DNA of 64,000 bases from Chrysogorgia sp. JL179-B06 (GCA_035772405.1 JAYKKM010000132.1:436501-500500), one strand, 5' to 3'; positions 1 through 15,500 are shown, numbered from the stretch's first letter. A program made the numbers and translations. The notes: generated by a model not told the origin, from the letters alone.

Positions 1-289
1 GCATTGCTACAATGCAACATTGCATTGCTGCATTGCAACATTGCAACATTGCATTGCTACATTGCAACATTGCATTGCTACATTGCGACATTGCACCGTT
101 GCATTGCTACATTGCTACTTTGTATTGCTACATTGCAACATTGCATTGCTACATTGCAACATTTCATTATTACTTAATTTGCAACATTGCATTGCTACAT
201 TGCTACATTGCATTGCTACATTGCAACATTGCATTGCAACATTGCAACATTGCATTGCTACATTGCAACATTGCATTGCTACATTGCAA
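1..289 (+). repeat. Diverged left edge of the array
   Basis: This stretch has ordinary ATTGC words but does not align with the 561/663-bp higher-order repeat that follows. Near 160-185 it carries an unusually diverged stretch (ATTTCATTATTACTTAATTT) that departs from the word pattern. A related TTAATTTGC variant reappears near 3,660 and 3,895. No gene is visible. Confidence 0.7.
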
Positions 290-2843
290 CATTACTACAT
301 TGCAACATTACTACATTGCAACATTGCAACATTGCATTGCTACATTGCAACATTGCATTGCTACATTGCAACATTGCATTGCTACATTGCTACATTGCTA
401 CATTGCAACATTGCATTGCTACATTGCAACATTGCATTGCTACATTGCTACATTGCATTGCTACATTGCTACATTGCATTGCTATATTGCCACATTGCAA
501 CATTACATTGCTACATTGCAACATTGCATTGCCACATTTAGACATTGTATTGCATTGCTGCATTGCATTGCATTACTACATTGCATTGCATTGCTACATG
601 GCATTGCATTGCTACATTGCATTGCTATATTACTAGATTGCATTGCTGCATTGCTACCTTGCATTGCTATATTGCTACATTGCAGTGTTACATTGCTACA
701 TTGTATTGCTACATTGCTACGTTGCATTGCTACGTTGCTACATTGCATTGCTAGATTGCTACATTGCATTGCTACATTGCTACATTGCATTGCTTCATTA
801 CTACATTGCATTGTTACATAGCTACATTGCATTGCTACATTGCTACATTGCATTGCTACATTGCAACATTACTACATTGCAACATTGCAACATTGCATTG
901 CTACATTGCAACATTGCATTGCTACATTGCAACATTGCATTGCTACATTGCTACATTGCTACATTGCAACATTGCATTGCTACATTGCAACATTGCATTG
1001 CTACATTGCTACATTGCATTGCTACATTGCTACATTGCATTGGTATATTGCCACATTGCAACATTACATTGCTACATTGCAACATTGCATTGCCACATTT
1101 AGACATTGTATTGCATTGCTGCATTGCATTGCATTACTACATTGCATTGCATTGCTACATGGCATTGCATTGCTACATTGCATTGCTATATTACTAGATT
1201 GCATTGCTGCATTGCTACCTTGCATTGCTATATTGCTACATTGCAGTGTTACATTGCTACATTGTATTGCTACATTGCTACGTTGCATTGCTACGTTGCT
1301 ACATTGCATTGCTAGATTGCTACATTGCATTGCTACATTGCTACATTGCATTGCTTCATTACTACATTGCATTGTTACATAGCTACATTGCATTGCTACA
1401 TTGCTACATTGCATTGCTATATTGCCACATTGCAACATTGCAAATCTACATTACAACATTACATTGCTACATTGCATTGCTACATTGCAACATTGCATTG
1501 CTACATTGCAACATTTCATTGCTACATTGCTACATTGCATTGCTATATTGCTACATTGTAACATTGCATTTCTACAATGCAACATTAGATTGCTACATTG
1601 CAACATTGCATTGCTACATTGCTACATTGCAACATTGCATTGCTACATTGCAACATTGCATTGCTACATTGCTACATTGCATTGCTACATTGCTACATTG
1701 CATTGCTATATTGCCACATTGCAACATTACATTGCTACATTGCAACATTGCATTGCCACATTTAGACATTGTATTGCATTGCTGCATTGCATTGCATTAC
1801 TACATTGCATTGCATTGCTACATGGCATTGCATTGCTACATTGCATTGCTATATTACTAGATTGCATTGCTGCATTGCTACCTTGCATTGCTATATTGCT
1901 ACATTGCAGTGTTACATTGCTACATTGTATTGCTACATTGCTACGTTGCATTGCTACGTTGCTACATTGCATTGCTAGATTGCTACATTGCATTGCTACA
2001 TTGCTACATTGCATTGCTTCATTACTACATTGCATTGTTACATAGCTACATTGCATTGCTACATTGCTACATTGCATTGCTACATTGCAACATTACTACA
2101 TTGCAACATTGCAACATTGCATTGCTACATTGCAACATTGCATTGCTACATTGCAACATTGCATTGCTACATTGCTACATTGCTACATTGCAACATTGCA
2201 TTGCTACATTGCAACATTGCATTGCTACATTGCTACATTGCATTGCTACATTGCTACATTGCATTGCTATATTGCCACATTGCAACATTACATTGCTACA
2301 TTGCAACATTGCATTGCCACATTTAGACATTGTATTGCATTGCTGCATTGCATTGCATTACTACATTGCATTGCATTGCTACATGGCATTGCATTGCTAC
2401 ATTGCATTGCTATATTACTAGATTGCATTGCTGCATTGCTACCTTGCATTGCTATATTGCTACATTGCAGTGTTACATTGCTACATTGTATTGCTACATT
2501 GCTACGTTGCATTGCTACGTTGCTACATTGCATTGCTAGATTGCTACATTGCATTGCTACATTGCTACATTGCATTGCTTCATTACTACATTGCATTGTT
2601 ACATAGCTACATTGCATTGCTACATTGCTACATTGCATTGCTATATTGCCACATTGCAACATTGCAAATCTACATTACAACATTACATTGCTACATTGCA
2701 TTGCTACATTGCAACATTGCATTGCTACATTGCAACATTTCATTGCTACATTGCTACATTGCATTGCTATATTGCTACATTGTAACATTGCATTTCTACA
2801 ATGCAACATTAGATTGCTACATTGCAACATTGCATTGCTACAT
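290..2843 (+). repeat. Higher-order repeat, alternating 561- and 663-bp units
   Basis: The diagnostic string TTAGACATTGTATTGC occurs at 538, 1,099, 1,762 and 2,323, giving spacings of 561, 663 and 561 bp. The two unit lengths therefore alternate in a 1,224-bp dimer. Each unit also carries the ordered variants GCTACATGGC, TATTACTAGATTGC, CTACCTTGC, GCAGTGTTAC and TTACATAGC. The longer unit has an extra insert starting with CAAATCTACATTACAAC at about 1,441 and 2,665. The last copy stops matching at about 2,843. Copies are close to identical, so homogenisation was recent. Confidence 0.9.
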
Positions 2844-4457
2844 TGCATTGCTACATTGCAACATTGCATTGCTACATTGCAACATTGCATTGATACATTG
2901 CAACATTACATTGCTACATTGCTACATTGCAACATTGCAACATTGCATTGCAATATTGCTACATTGCATTGCTACATTGCTACATTGCATTGCTACATTG
3001 CAACATTGCATTGCTACATTGCAACATTGCATTGCTACATTGCAACATTGCATTGCTACATTGCATTGCTGCATTGCAACATTGCATTGCTACATTGCTA
3101 CATTGCATTGCTACATTGCTACATTGCATTGCTACATTATAACATTTCATTTCCACATGGCAACATTAGGTTGCTACAATGCAACATTGCATTTCTACAT
3201 TGCAACATTGCATTTCTACATTGCAACATTGCATTTCTATATTGCAACATTAGATTGCTACATTGCAACATTGCATTGCTACATTGCAACATTGTATTGC
3301 TACATTGCAACATTGCATTGCTACATTGCAACATTACATTGCTACATTCCAACATTGCATTGCTACATTGCAACATTGCATTACTACATTGCATTGCTAC
3401 ATTGCCATATTGCATTGCAACATTGCATTGCTACATTGCAACATTGCATTGCTACATAGCAACATTGCATTGCTATATTGCAACATTACATTGCTAAATT
3501 GCAACATTGCATTGCTACATTGCAACATTGCATTGCTACATTGCAACATTGCATTGCCCCATTGCAACATTGCATTGCTACATTGCAACATTGCAACATT
3601 GCATTGCTTCATTGCAACATTGCATTGCAACATTGCAACATTGCATTGCTACATAGCAAAATTAATTTGCTACATTGCAACATTGCATTGCTACATTGCA
3701 ACATTGCATTGCTACATTGCAACATTGCAACATTGCAACATTGCATTGCTACATTGCAACATTGCATTGCTACATTGCAACATTGCATTGCTCCATTGCA
3801 ACATTGCATTGCTACATTGCAACATTGCAACATTGCATTGCTTCATTGCAACATTGCATTGCTACATTGCAACATTGCATTGCTACATAGCAAAATTAAT
3901 TTGCTACATTGCAACATTGCATTGCTACATTGCAACATTGCATTGCTACATTGCAACATTGCATTGCTACATTGCTGCATTGCATTGCTACATTGCAACA
4001 TTGCATTGCTACTTTGCAACATTGCATTGCTACATTGCAACATTGCAACATTGCTTTGCTGCATTGCAACATTGCATTTTACTTTGCATTTCTACATTGT
4101 ATTACATTGCTACATTGCTACATTTCTACATTGCTACATTGCAGTGCTACATTGCTACATTACATTGCTACATTGCAACATTGCATTTATACATTGTATT
4201 GCATTGCTACATTGCATAACATTGTATTGCATTTCTACATCGCTACATTGCATTGCTACATTGCTACGTTGCATTGCTACATTGCTACATTGCATTGCTA
4301 CATTATAACATTGCATTTCCACATGGCAACATTAGATTGCTACATTGCAACATTGCATTTCTACATTGCAACATTGCATTTCTACATTGCAACATTAGAT
4401 TGCTACATTGCAACATTGCATTGCTACATTGCAACATTGCATTGCTACATTTAAACA
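2844..4457 (+). repeat. Mixed satellite units between HOR blocks
   Basis: The satellite words continue here without one dominant higher-order period. Variants include GCATTTCTAC, CCACATGGCAAC, ACATTAGATTGC and, near 4,076-4,210, a patch with short diverged words (TTTACTTTGC, CATTTATAC). The CCACATGGC and ACATTAGATTGC string at about 3,153 recurs at about 4,320, which ties the edges of this stretch together. No unique DNA is present. Confidence 0.7.
3480..3904 (+). repeat. 234-bp tandem duplication
   Basis: The rare string TAGCAAAATTAATTTGC begins at 3,654 and again at 3,888, 234 bp apart. The upstream pair GCCCCATTGC (about 3,556) and GCTCCATTGC (about 3,790) has the same offset, as do the two GCTTCATTGC variants. 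The two copies lie at roughly 3,480-3,670 and 3,714-3,904. Confidence 0.8.
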
Positions 4458-7400
4458 TTGCATTGCTACATTGCAACATTGCATTGCTACATGCAACATT
4501 GCATTGCTACATTGCAACATTGCATTGCTACATTGCAAAATTGCATTGCTACATTGCAACATTGCATTGCTACATTGCAACATTGCATTGCTACGTTGCA
4601 ACATTGCATTGCTACATTGCAGTGCTACATTGCAACATTGCATTGCTCCATGGCAACATTGCATTGCTCCATTGCAACATTGCGTTGATAGATTGCGACA
4701 TTGCATTGCTACATTGCAACATTGCATTGCTACATTGCAACATTGCATTGCTACATTGCAACATTGCATTGCTACATTGCATTGCATTGCTACATTGCAT
4801 TGCATTGCTACATTACATTGCATTGCTGCATTGCATTGCATTGCTACATTGCATTGCATTGATACGTTGCGTTACTACATTGCATTGCTACATTGCATTA
4901 GTACATTGCATTGCATTGCTACATTGCGTTGCTACATTGCATTGCTACATTGCATTGCTACATTGCATTGCTACATTGCATTGCTACATTGCTACATTGC
5001 ATTGCTACATTGCTACATTGCATTGCTACATTATAACATTGCATTTCTACATTGCAACATTAGATTGCTACATTGCAACATTGCATTGCTACATTGCAAC
5101 ATTGCATTGCTACATTGCAACATTGAATTGCTACATTGCAACATTACATTGCTCCATTGCAACATTGGGTTGATAGATTGCGACATTGCATTGCTACATT
5201 GCAACATTGCATTGCTACATTGCAACATTGCATTGCTACATTGCATTGCATTGCTACATTGCATTGCATTGCATTGCTACATTACATTGCATTGCTGCAT
5301 TGCATTGCATTGCTACATTGCATTGCATTGATACGTTGCGTTACTACATTGCATTGCTACATTGCATTAGTACATTGCATTGCATTGCTACATTGCGTTG
5401 CTACATTGCATTGCTACATTGCATTGCTGCATTGTATTGCTACATTGCTACATTGCATTGCTACATTGCTACATTGCATTGCTACATTATAACATTGCAT
5501 TTCTACATTGCAACATTAGATTGCTACATTGCAACATTGCATTGCTACATTGCAACATTGCAGTGCTACATTTAAACATTGCATTGCTACATTGCAACAT
5601 TGCATTGCTACATGCAACATTGCATTGCTACATTGCAACATTGCATTGCTACATTGCAAAATTGCATTGCTACATTGCAACATTGCATTACTACATTGCA
5701 ACATTGCATTGCTACGTTGCAACATTGCATTGCTACATTGCAGTGCTACATTGCAACATTGCATTCCTACATTGCAACATTACACTGCTACATTGCAACA
5801 TTGCATTGCTCCATGGCAACATTGCATTGCTCCATTGCAACATTGCGTTGATAGATTGCGACATTGCATTGCTACATTGCAACATTGCATTGCTACATTG
5901 CAACATTGCATTGCTACATTGCATTGCATTGCTACATTGCATTGCATTGCTACATTACATTGCATTGCTGCATTGCATTGCATTGCTACATTGCATTGCA
6001 TTGATACGTTGCGTTACTACATTGCATTGCTACATTGCATTAGTACATTGCATTGCATTGCTACATTGCGTTGCTACATTGCATTGCTACATTGCATTGC
6101 TACATTGTATTGCTACATTGCTACATTGCATTGCTACATTGCTACATTGCATTGCTACATTATAACATTGCATTTCTACATTGCAACATTAGATTGCTAC
6201 ATTGCAACATTGCATTGCTACATTGCAACATTGCATTGCTACATTGCAACATTGCATTGCTACATTGCAACATTACATTGCTAGATTGCAACATTGCATT
6301 ACTACATTGCAACATTGCATTGCTACATTGCAACATTGCATTGCTACATTGCAACATTGCATTGCTACATTGCCATATTGCATTGCTACATTGCATTGCT
6401 ACATTGCAACATTGCATCGCTACATTGCAACATTGCATTGCTACATTGAAACATTGCATTGCTACATTGCAACATTGCATTGCTACATTGCAACATTGCA
6501 TTGCTACATTGCAACATTGCATTGCTACATTGCAACATTGCGTTGCTACATTGCGAAATTGCATTGCTACATTGCAACATTACATTGCTACATTTCTACA
6601 TTGCATTGCTACTTTGCATTACATTGCTACATTGCATTGCATTGCTACATTGCTACATTGCATTGCTGCATTGCAACATTGCATTGCTACATTGCAACAT
6701 TGCATTGCTACATTGCTACATTGCATCGCTACATTGCATTGCATTGCCACATTGCATTGCATTGCTGCATTGCATTGCATTGCTACACTGCATTGCATTG
6801 CTAGCTACATTGCTACATTGCATCGCTATATTGCTACATTGCATTGCTACTTTGCATTGCATTGCTGCATTGCATTGCATTGCTACGTTGCTACATTGCA
6901 TTACTACATTGCATTGCTACATTGCATTGCATCGCTACATTGCTACATTGCATTGCTACATTGCAAAATTGCATTGCTACATTGCAACATTGCATTGCTA
7001 CATTGCAACATTGCATTGCTACGTTGCAACATTGCATTGCTACATTGCAGTGCTACATTGCAACATTGCATTCCTACATTGCAACATTACACTGCTACAT
7101 TGCAACATTGCATTGCTCCATGGCAACATTGCATTGCTCCATTGCAACATTGCGTTGATAGATTGCGACATTGCATCGCTACATTGCTACATTGCATTGC
7201 TACATTGCAAAATTGCATTGCTACATTGCAACATTGCATTGCTACATTGCAACATTGCATTGCTACGTTGCAACATTGCATTGCTACATTGCAGTGCTAC
7301 ATTGCAACATTGCATTCCTACATTGCAACATTACACTGCTACATTGCAACATTGCATTGCTCCATGGCAACATTGCATTGCTCCATTGCAACATTGCGTT

Positions 7401-8279
7401 GATAGATTGCGACATTGCATTGCTACATTGCAACATTGCATTGCTACATTGCAACATTGCATTGCTACATTGCATTGCATTGCTACATTGCATTGCATTG
7501 CTACATTACATTGCATTGCTGCATTGCATTGCATTGCTACATTGCATTGCATTGATACGTTGCGTTACTACATTGCATTGCTACATTGCATTAGTACATT
7601 GCATTGCATTGCTACATTGCGTTGCTACATTGCATTGCTACATTGCATTGCTACATTGTATTGCTACATTGCTACATTGCATTGCTACATTGCTACATTG
7701 CATTGCTACATTATAACATTGCATTTCTACATTGCAACATTAGATTGCTACATTGCAACATTGCATTGCTACATTGCAACATTGCATTGCTACATTGCAA
7801 CATTGCATTGCTACATTGCAACATTACATTGCTAGATTGCAACATTGCATTACTACATTGCAACATTGCATTGCTACATTGCAACATTGCATTGCTACAT
7901 TGCAACATTGCATTGCTACATTGCCATATTGCATTGCTACATTGCATTGCTACATTGCAACATTGCATCGCTACATTGCAACATTGCATTGCAACATTGC
8001 ATTGCTACATTGAAACATTGCATTGCTACATTGCAACATTGCATTGCTACATTGCAACATTGCATTGCTACATTGCAACATTGCATTGCTACATTGCAAC
8101 ATTGCGTTGCTACATTGCGAAATTGCATTGCTACATTGCAACATTACATTGCTACATTTCTACATTGCATTGCTACTTTGCATTACATTGCTACATTGCA
8201 TTGCATTGCTACATTGCTACATTGCATTGCTGCATTGCAACATTGCATTGCTACATTGCAACATTGCATTGCTACATTG
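4458..8279 (+). repeat. HOR family marked by GTTGATAGATTGCGAC
   Basis: The marker GTTGATAGATTGCGAC lies at 4,684, 5,169, 5,847, 7,154 and 7,398. It is usually preceded by GCTCCATGGCAAC and GCTCCATTGC and often followed by runs of 18-bp units without AAC spacers. A truncated spacer, CTACATGCAACATT, recurs at about 4,490 and 5,611. The spacing between marker copies is irregular (485, 678, 1,307 and 244 bp), so the family has been reshuffled rather than kept as a simple monomeric HOR. Confidence 0.85.
5650..6960 (+). repeat. First copy of a ~1.3-kb segmental duplication
   Basis: This segment matches 7,204-8,524 in the order of its rare variants: the GTTGATAG marker, GATACGTTGCGTTAC, TTATAACATTGC, GCTAGATTGC, TTGCCATATTGC, GCATCGC and the GCGAAATTGC string. 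The offset is 1,551 bp up to about 6,420 and 1,564 bp after it, a difference of one 13-bp word pair. The 244-bp stretch 6,960-7,203 between the copies is itself a partial repeat of 7,204-7,447. Confidence 0.8.
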
Positions 8280-8524
8280 CTACATTGCATCGCTACATTG
8301 CATTGCATTGCCACATTGCATTGCATTGCTGCATTGCATTGCATTGCTACACTGCATTGCATTGCTAGCTACATTGCTACATTGCATCGCTATATTGCTA
8401 CATTGCATTGCTACTTTGCATTGCATTGCTGCATTGCATTGCATTGCTACGTTGCTACATTGCATTACTACATTGCATTGCTACATTGCATTGCATCGCT
8501 ACATTGCTACATTGCATTGCTACA
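7204..8524 (+). repeat. Second copy of the ~1.3-kb segmental duplication
   Basis: This is the partner of 5,650-6,960, with the same ordered variants at an offset of 1,551 to 1,564 bp. At about 7,990 it has an added ATTGC+AAC/ATTGC pair relative to the first copy. Confidence 0.8.
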
Positions 8525-11500
8525 TTGTAGTGCTACATTGCAACATTGCAACATTGCATTGCTACATTGCAACATTGCATTGCTACATTGCAACATTGCA
8601 TTGCTACATTGCAACATTGCATTGCTACATTGCAACATTGCGTTGCTACATTGCGATATTGCATTACTACATTGCAATAATACATTGCTACATTTCTACA
8701 TTGCATTGCTACTTTGAATTGCATTGCTACATTGCATTGCATTGCTACATTGCTACATTGCATTGCAACATTGCAACATTGCATTGCTACATTGCAACAT
8801 TGCATTGCTACATTGCAACATTGCATTGCTACATTGCAACATTGTATTGCTACATTGCAACATTGCATTGCTACATTGCAACATTGCGTTGCTACATTGC
8901 GATATTGCATTGCTACATTGCAACATTGCATTGCTACATTGCAACATTGCATTGCTACATTGCAACATTGCATTGCTACATTGCAACATTGCGTTGCTAC
9001 ATTGCGAAATTGCATTGCTACATTGCAACATTACATTGCTACATTTCTACATTGCATTGCTACTTTGCATTACATTGCTACATTGCATTGCATTGCTACA
9101 TTGCTACATTGCATTGCTGCATTGCAACATTGCATTGCTACATTGCAACATTGCATTGCTACATTGCTACATTGCATCGCTACATTGCATTGCATTGCCA
9201 CATTGCATTGCATTGCTGCATTGCATTGCATTGCTACATTGCATTGCATTGCTACATTGCTACATTGCATCGCTATATTGCTACATTGCATTGCTACTTT
9301 GCATTGCATTGCTGCATTGCATTGCATTGCTACGTTGCTACATTGCATTGCTACATTGCATTGCTACATTGCATTGCTACATTGCATTGCATCGCTACAT
9401 TGCTACATTGCATTGCTACATTGTAGTGCTACATTGCAACATTGCGATATTGCATTACTACATTGCAATAATACATTGCTACATTTCTACATTGCATTGC
9501 TACATTGCAACATTGCATTGCTACATTGCAACATTGCATTGCTACATTGCAACATTGCATTGCTACATTGCAACATTGCATTGCTACATTGCAACATTGC
9601 GTTGCTACATTGCGATATTGCATTACTACATTGCAATAATACATTGCTACATTTCTACATTGCATTGCTACTTTGAATTGCATTGCTACATTGCATTGCA
9701 TTGCTACATTGCTACATTGCATTGCAACATTGCAACATTGCATTGCTACATTGCAACATTGCATTGCTACATTGCAACATTGCATTGCTACATTGCAACA
9801 TTGCGTTGCTACATTGCGATATTGCATTGCTACATTGCAACATTGCATTGCTACATTGCAACATTGCGTTGCTACATTGCAACATTGCATTGCTACTTTG
9901 CAACATTGCATTGCTACATTGCAAAATTGCATTGCTACATTGCAACATTGCATTGCTACATTGCAACATTGCATTATTATATTACAACATTGCATTATTA
10001 CATTGCAACGTTGCATTGCTACATTGCAGCGTTGCATTGCTACATTGCAACATTACATTGCTATATTGCAACATTGCATTACTACATTGCAACATTGCAT
10101 TGCTTCATTGCAACATTGCATTGCTCCATTGCAACATTGCATTGCTCCATTGCAACATTGCAACATTGCAACATTGCAACATTGCAACATTAGATTGCTA
10201 CATTGCAACATTGCATTGCTACATTGCAACATTGCATTGCTACATTGCAACATTGCATTGCTACATTGCAACATTACATTGCTACATTGCAACATTGCAT
10301 TGCTACATTGCAACATTGCATTGCTACATTGCAACATTGCATTGCTACATTGCAACATTGCATTGCTACATTGCAACATTGCATTGCTACATTGCAACAT
10401 TGCATTGCTACATTTCAACATTGCATTGCTACATTGCTACATTGCATCGCTACATTGCATTGCATTGCCACATTGCATTGCATTGCTGCATTGCATTGCA
10501 TTGCTACATTGCATTGCATTGCTAGCTACATTGCTACATTGCATCGCTATATTGCTACATTGCATTGCTACTTTGCATTGCATTGCTGCATTGCATTGCA
10601 TTGCTACGTTGCTACATTGCATTACTACATTGCATTGCTACATTGCATTGCATCGCTACATTGCTACATTGCATTGCTACATTGTAGTGCTACATTGCAA
10701 CATTGCAACATTGCATTGCTACATTGCAACATTGCATTGCTACATTGCAACATTGCATTGCTACATTGCAACATTGCATTGCTACATTGCAACATTGCGT
10801 TGCACAATTGCGATATTGCATTACTACATTGCAATAATACATTGCTACATTTCTACATTGCATTGCTACTTTGAATTGCATTGCTACATTGCATTGCATT
10901 GCTACATTGCTACATTGCATTGCAACATTGCAACATTGCATTGCTACATTGCAACATTGCATTGCTACATTGCAACATTGCATTGCTACATTGCAACATT
11001 GTATTGCTACATTGCAACATTGCATTGCTACATTGCAACATTGCGTTGCTACATTGCGATATTGCATTGCTACATTGCAACATTGCATTGCTACATTGCA
11101 ACATTGCATTGCTACATTGCAACATTGCATTGCTACATTGCAACATTGCGTTGCTACATTGCGAAATTGCATTGCTACATTGCAACATTACATTGCTACA
11201 TTTCTACATTGCATTGCTACTTTGCATTACATTGCTACATTGCATTGCATTGCTACATTGCTACATTGCATTGCTGCATTGCAACATTGCATTGCTACAT
11301 TGCAACATTGCATTGCTACATTGCTACATTGCATCGCTACATTGCATTGCATTGCCACATTGCATTGCATTGCTGCATTGCATTGCATTGCTACATTGCA
11401 TTGCATTGCTACATTGCTACATTGCATCGCTATATTGCTACATTGCATTGCTACTTTGCATTGCATTGCTGCATTGCATTGCATTGCTACGTTGCTACAT

Positions 11501-12530
11501 TGCATTGCTACATTGCATTGCTACATTGCATTGCTACATTGCATTGCATCGCTACATTGCTACATTGCATTGCTACATTGTAGTGCTACATTGCAACATT
11601 GCGATATTGCATTACTACATTGCAATAATACATTGCTACATTTCTACATTGCATTGCTACATTGCAACATTGCATTGCTACATTGCAACATTGCATTGCT
11701 ACATTGCAACATTGCATTGCTACATTGCAACATTGCATTGCTACATTGCAACATTGCGTTGCTACATTGCGATATTGCATTACTACATTGCAATAATACA
11801 TTGCTACATTTCTACATTGCATTGCTACTTTGAATTGCATTGCTACATTGCATTGCATTGCTACATTGCTACATTGCATTGCAACATTGCAACATTGCAT
11901 TGCTACATTGCAACATTGCATTGCTACATTGCAACATTGCATTGCTACATTGCAACATTGCGTTGCTACATTGCGATATTGCATTGCTACATTGCAACAT
12001 TGCATTGCTACATTGCAACATTGCGTTGCTACATTGCAACATTGCATTGCTACATTGCAACATTGCATTGCTACATTGCAACATTGCATTATTATATTAC
12101 AACATTGCATTATTACATTGCAACGTTGCATTGCTACATTGCAGCGTTGCATTGCTACATTGCAACATTACATTGCTATATTGCAACATTGCATTACTAC
12201 ATTGCAACATTGCATTGCTTCATTGCAACATTGCATTGCTCCATTGCAACATTGCATTGCTCCATTGCAACATTGCAACATTGCAACATTAGATTGCTAC
12301 ATTGCAACATTGCATTGCTACATTGCAACATTGCATTGCTACATTGCAACATTGCATTGCTACATTGCAACATTACATTGCTACATTGCAACATTGCATT
12401 GCTACATTGCAACATTGCATTGCTACATTGCAACATTGCATTGCTACATTGCAACATTGCATTGCTACATTGCAACATTGCATTGCTACATTGCAACATT
12501 GCATTGCTACATTTCAACATTGCATTGCTA
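8280..12530 (+). repeat. Two copies of a 2,157-bp higher-order repeat
   Basis: Copy 1 runs from about 8,280 to 10,436 and copy 2 from about 10,437 to 12,530. TTGAATTGC sites at 8,714 and 9,673 are repeated at 10,871 and 11,830. Within each copy these sites lie 959 bp apart, and the copies are exactly 2,157 bp apart. Conceptual translations of 8,753-9,031 and 10,910-11,188 are identical. Those of 9,070-9,348 and 11,227-11,505 are also identical. Copy 2 differs near 10,800 (GCACAATTGCG for GCTACATTGCG) and is 42 bp (two 21-bp units) shorter near 12,060. Other shared variants are CATTATTATATTAC, GCAGCGTTGC and GCTCCATTGC. Confidence 0.88.
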
Positions 12531-15500
12531 CATGCAACATTGCATTGCTACATTGCAACATTGCATTGCTACATTGCAGTGCTACATTGCAACATTGCAT
12601 TCCTACATTGCAACATTACACTGCTAGATTGCAACATTGCATTGCTCCATGGCAACATTGCATTGCTCCATTGCAACATTGCATTGATACATTGCGACAT
12701 TGCATTGCTACATTGCAACATTACATTGCTACATTGCAACATTGCATTGCTACATTGCTTTGCATTGCTACATTGCATTGTATTGCTACATTACATTGCA
12801 TTGCTGCATTGCATTGCTACATTGAAATATTGCATTGCTACATTGCAACATTGCATTGCTACATTGCAACATTGCATTGCTACATTGCAACATTGCATTG
12901 CTACATTGCAACATTGCATTGCTACATTGCAACATTGCGTTGCTACATTGCGATATTGCATTGCTACATTGCAACATTGCATTGCTACATTGCAACATGG
13001 CGTTGCTACATTGCAACATTGCATTGCTACATTGCAACATTGCATTGCTACATTGCAAAATTGCATTGCTACATTGCAACATTGCATTGCTACATTGCAA
13101 CATTGCATTATTATATTACAACATTGCATTATTACATTGCAACGTTGCATTACTACATTGCAACATTGCATTGCTTCATTGCAACATTGCATTGCTCCAT
13201 TGCAACATTGCATTGCTCCATTGCAACATTGCAACATTGCAACATTAGATTGCTACATTGCATTGCTCCATTGCAACATTGCAACATTGCAACATTAGAT
13301 TGCTACATTGCAACATTGCATTGCTACATTGCAACATTGCATTGCTACATTGCAACATTGCATTGCTACATTGCAACATTACATTGCTACATTGCAACAT
13401 TGCATTGCTACATAGCAACATTGCATTGCTACATTGCAACATTGCATTGCTACATTGCAACATTGCATTGCTACATTGCAACATTGCATTGCTACATTGC
13501 AACATTGCATTGCTACATTTCAACATTGCATTGCTACATTGCAACATTGCATTGCTACATGCAACATTGCATTGCTACATTGCAACATTACATTGCTACA
13601 TTGCAACATTGCATTGCTACATTGCAAAATTGCATTGCTACATTGCAACATTGCATTGCTACATTGCAACATTGCATTGCTACGTTGCAACATTGCATTG
13701 CTACATTGCAGTGCTACATTGCAACATTGCATTCCTACATTGCAACATTACAGTGCTAGATTGCAACATTGCATTGCTCCATGGCAACATTGCATTGCTC
13801 CATTGCAACATTGCATTGATACATTGCGACATTGCATTGCTACATTGCAACATTGCATTGCTACATTGCAACATTGCGTTGCTACATTGCGATATTGCAT
13901 TACTACATTGCAATAATACATTGCTACATTTCTACATTGCATTGCTACTTTGAATTGCATTGCTACATTGCATTGCATTGCTACATTGCTACATTGCATT
14001 GCAACATTGCAACATTGCATTGCTACATTGCAACATTGCATTGCTACATTGCAACATTGCATTGCTACATTGCAACATTGCGTTGCTACATTGCGATATT
14101 GCATTGCTACATTGCAACATTGCATTGCTACATTGCAACATTGCGTTCCTACATTGCAACATTGCATTGCTACATTGCAACATTGCATTGCTACATTGCA
14201 ACATTGCATTATTATATTACAACATTGCATTATTACATTGCAACGTTGCATTGCTACATTGCAGCGTTGCATTGCTACATTGCAACATTGCATTGCTACA
14301 TTGCAACATTGCATTACTACATTGCAACATTGCATTGCTTCATTGCAACATTGCATTGCTCCATTGCAACATTGCATTGCTCCATTGCAACATTGCAACA
14401 TTGCAACATTAGATTGCTACATTGCAACATTGCATTGCTACATTGCAACATTGCATTGCTACATTGCAACATTGCATTGCTACATTGCAACATTACATTG
14501 CTACATTGCAACATTGCATTGCTACATTGCAACATTGCATTGCTACATTGCAACATTGCATTGCTACATTGCAACATTGCATTGCTACATTGCAACATTG
14601 CATTGCTACATTGCAACATTGCATTGCTACATTTCAACATTGCATTGCTACATTGCAACATTGCATTGCTACATTGCAACATTGCATTGCTACATTGCAG
14701 TGCTACATTGCAACATTGCATTCCTACATTGCTTTGCATTGCTACATTGCATTGTATTGCTACATTACATTGCATTGCAACATTGCATTGCTACATTGCA
14801 ACATTGCATTGCTACATTGCAACATTGCATTGCTACATTGCAACATTGCATTGCTACATTGCAACATTGCATTGCTACATTGCGATATTGCATTGCTACA
14901 TTGCAACATTGCATTGCTACATTGCAACATGGCGTTGCTACATTGCAACATTGCATTGCTACATTGCAACATTGCATTGCTACATTGCAAAATTGCATTG
15001 CTACATTGCAACATTGCATTGCTACATTGCAACATTGCATTATTATATTACAACATTGCATTATTACATTGCAACGTTGCATTACTACATTGCAACATTG
15101 CATTGCTTCATTGCAACATTGCATTGCTCCATTGCAACATTGCATTGCTCCATTGCAACATTGCAACATTGCAACATTAGATTGCTACATTGCATTGCTC
15201 CATTGCAACATTGCAACATTGCAACATTAGATTGCTACATTGCAACATTGCATTGCTACATTGCAACATTGCATTGCTACATTGCAACATTGCATTGCTA
15301 CATTGCAACATTACATTGCTACATTGCAACATTGCATTGCTACATAGCAACATTGCATTGCTACATTGCAACATTGCATTGCTACATTGCAACATTGCAT
15401 TGCTACATTGCAACATTGCATTGCTACATTGCAACATTGCATTGCTACATTTCAACATTGCATTGCTACATTGCAACATTGCATTGCTACATGCAACATT

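Noticed and set aside
161..185. Possible unique-sequence insert at ATTTCATTATTACTTAATTT
   Set aside because: At about 20 bases it is too short to interpret and can be derived from the words by a few substitutions and a small deletion.
8714..12530. CRISPR-like array of short repeats
   Set aside because: The stretches between repeats are the same words and not unique spacers, and no cas genes are present.
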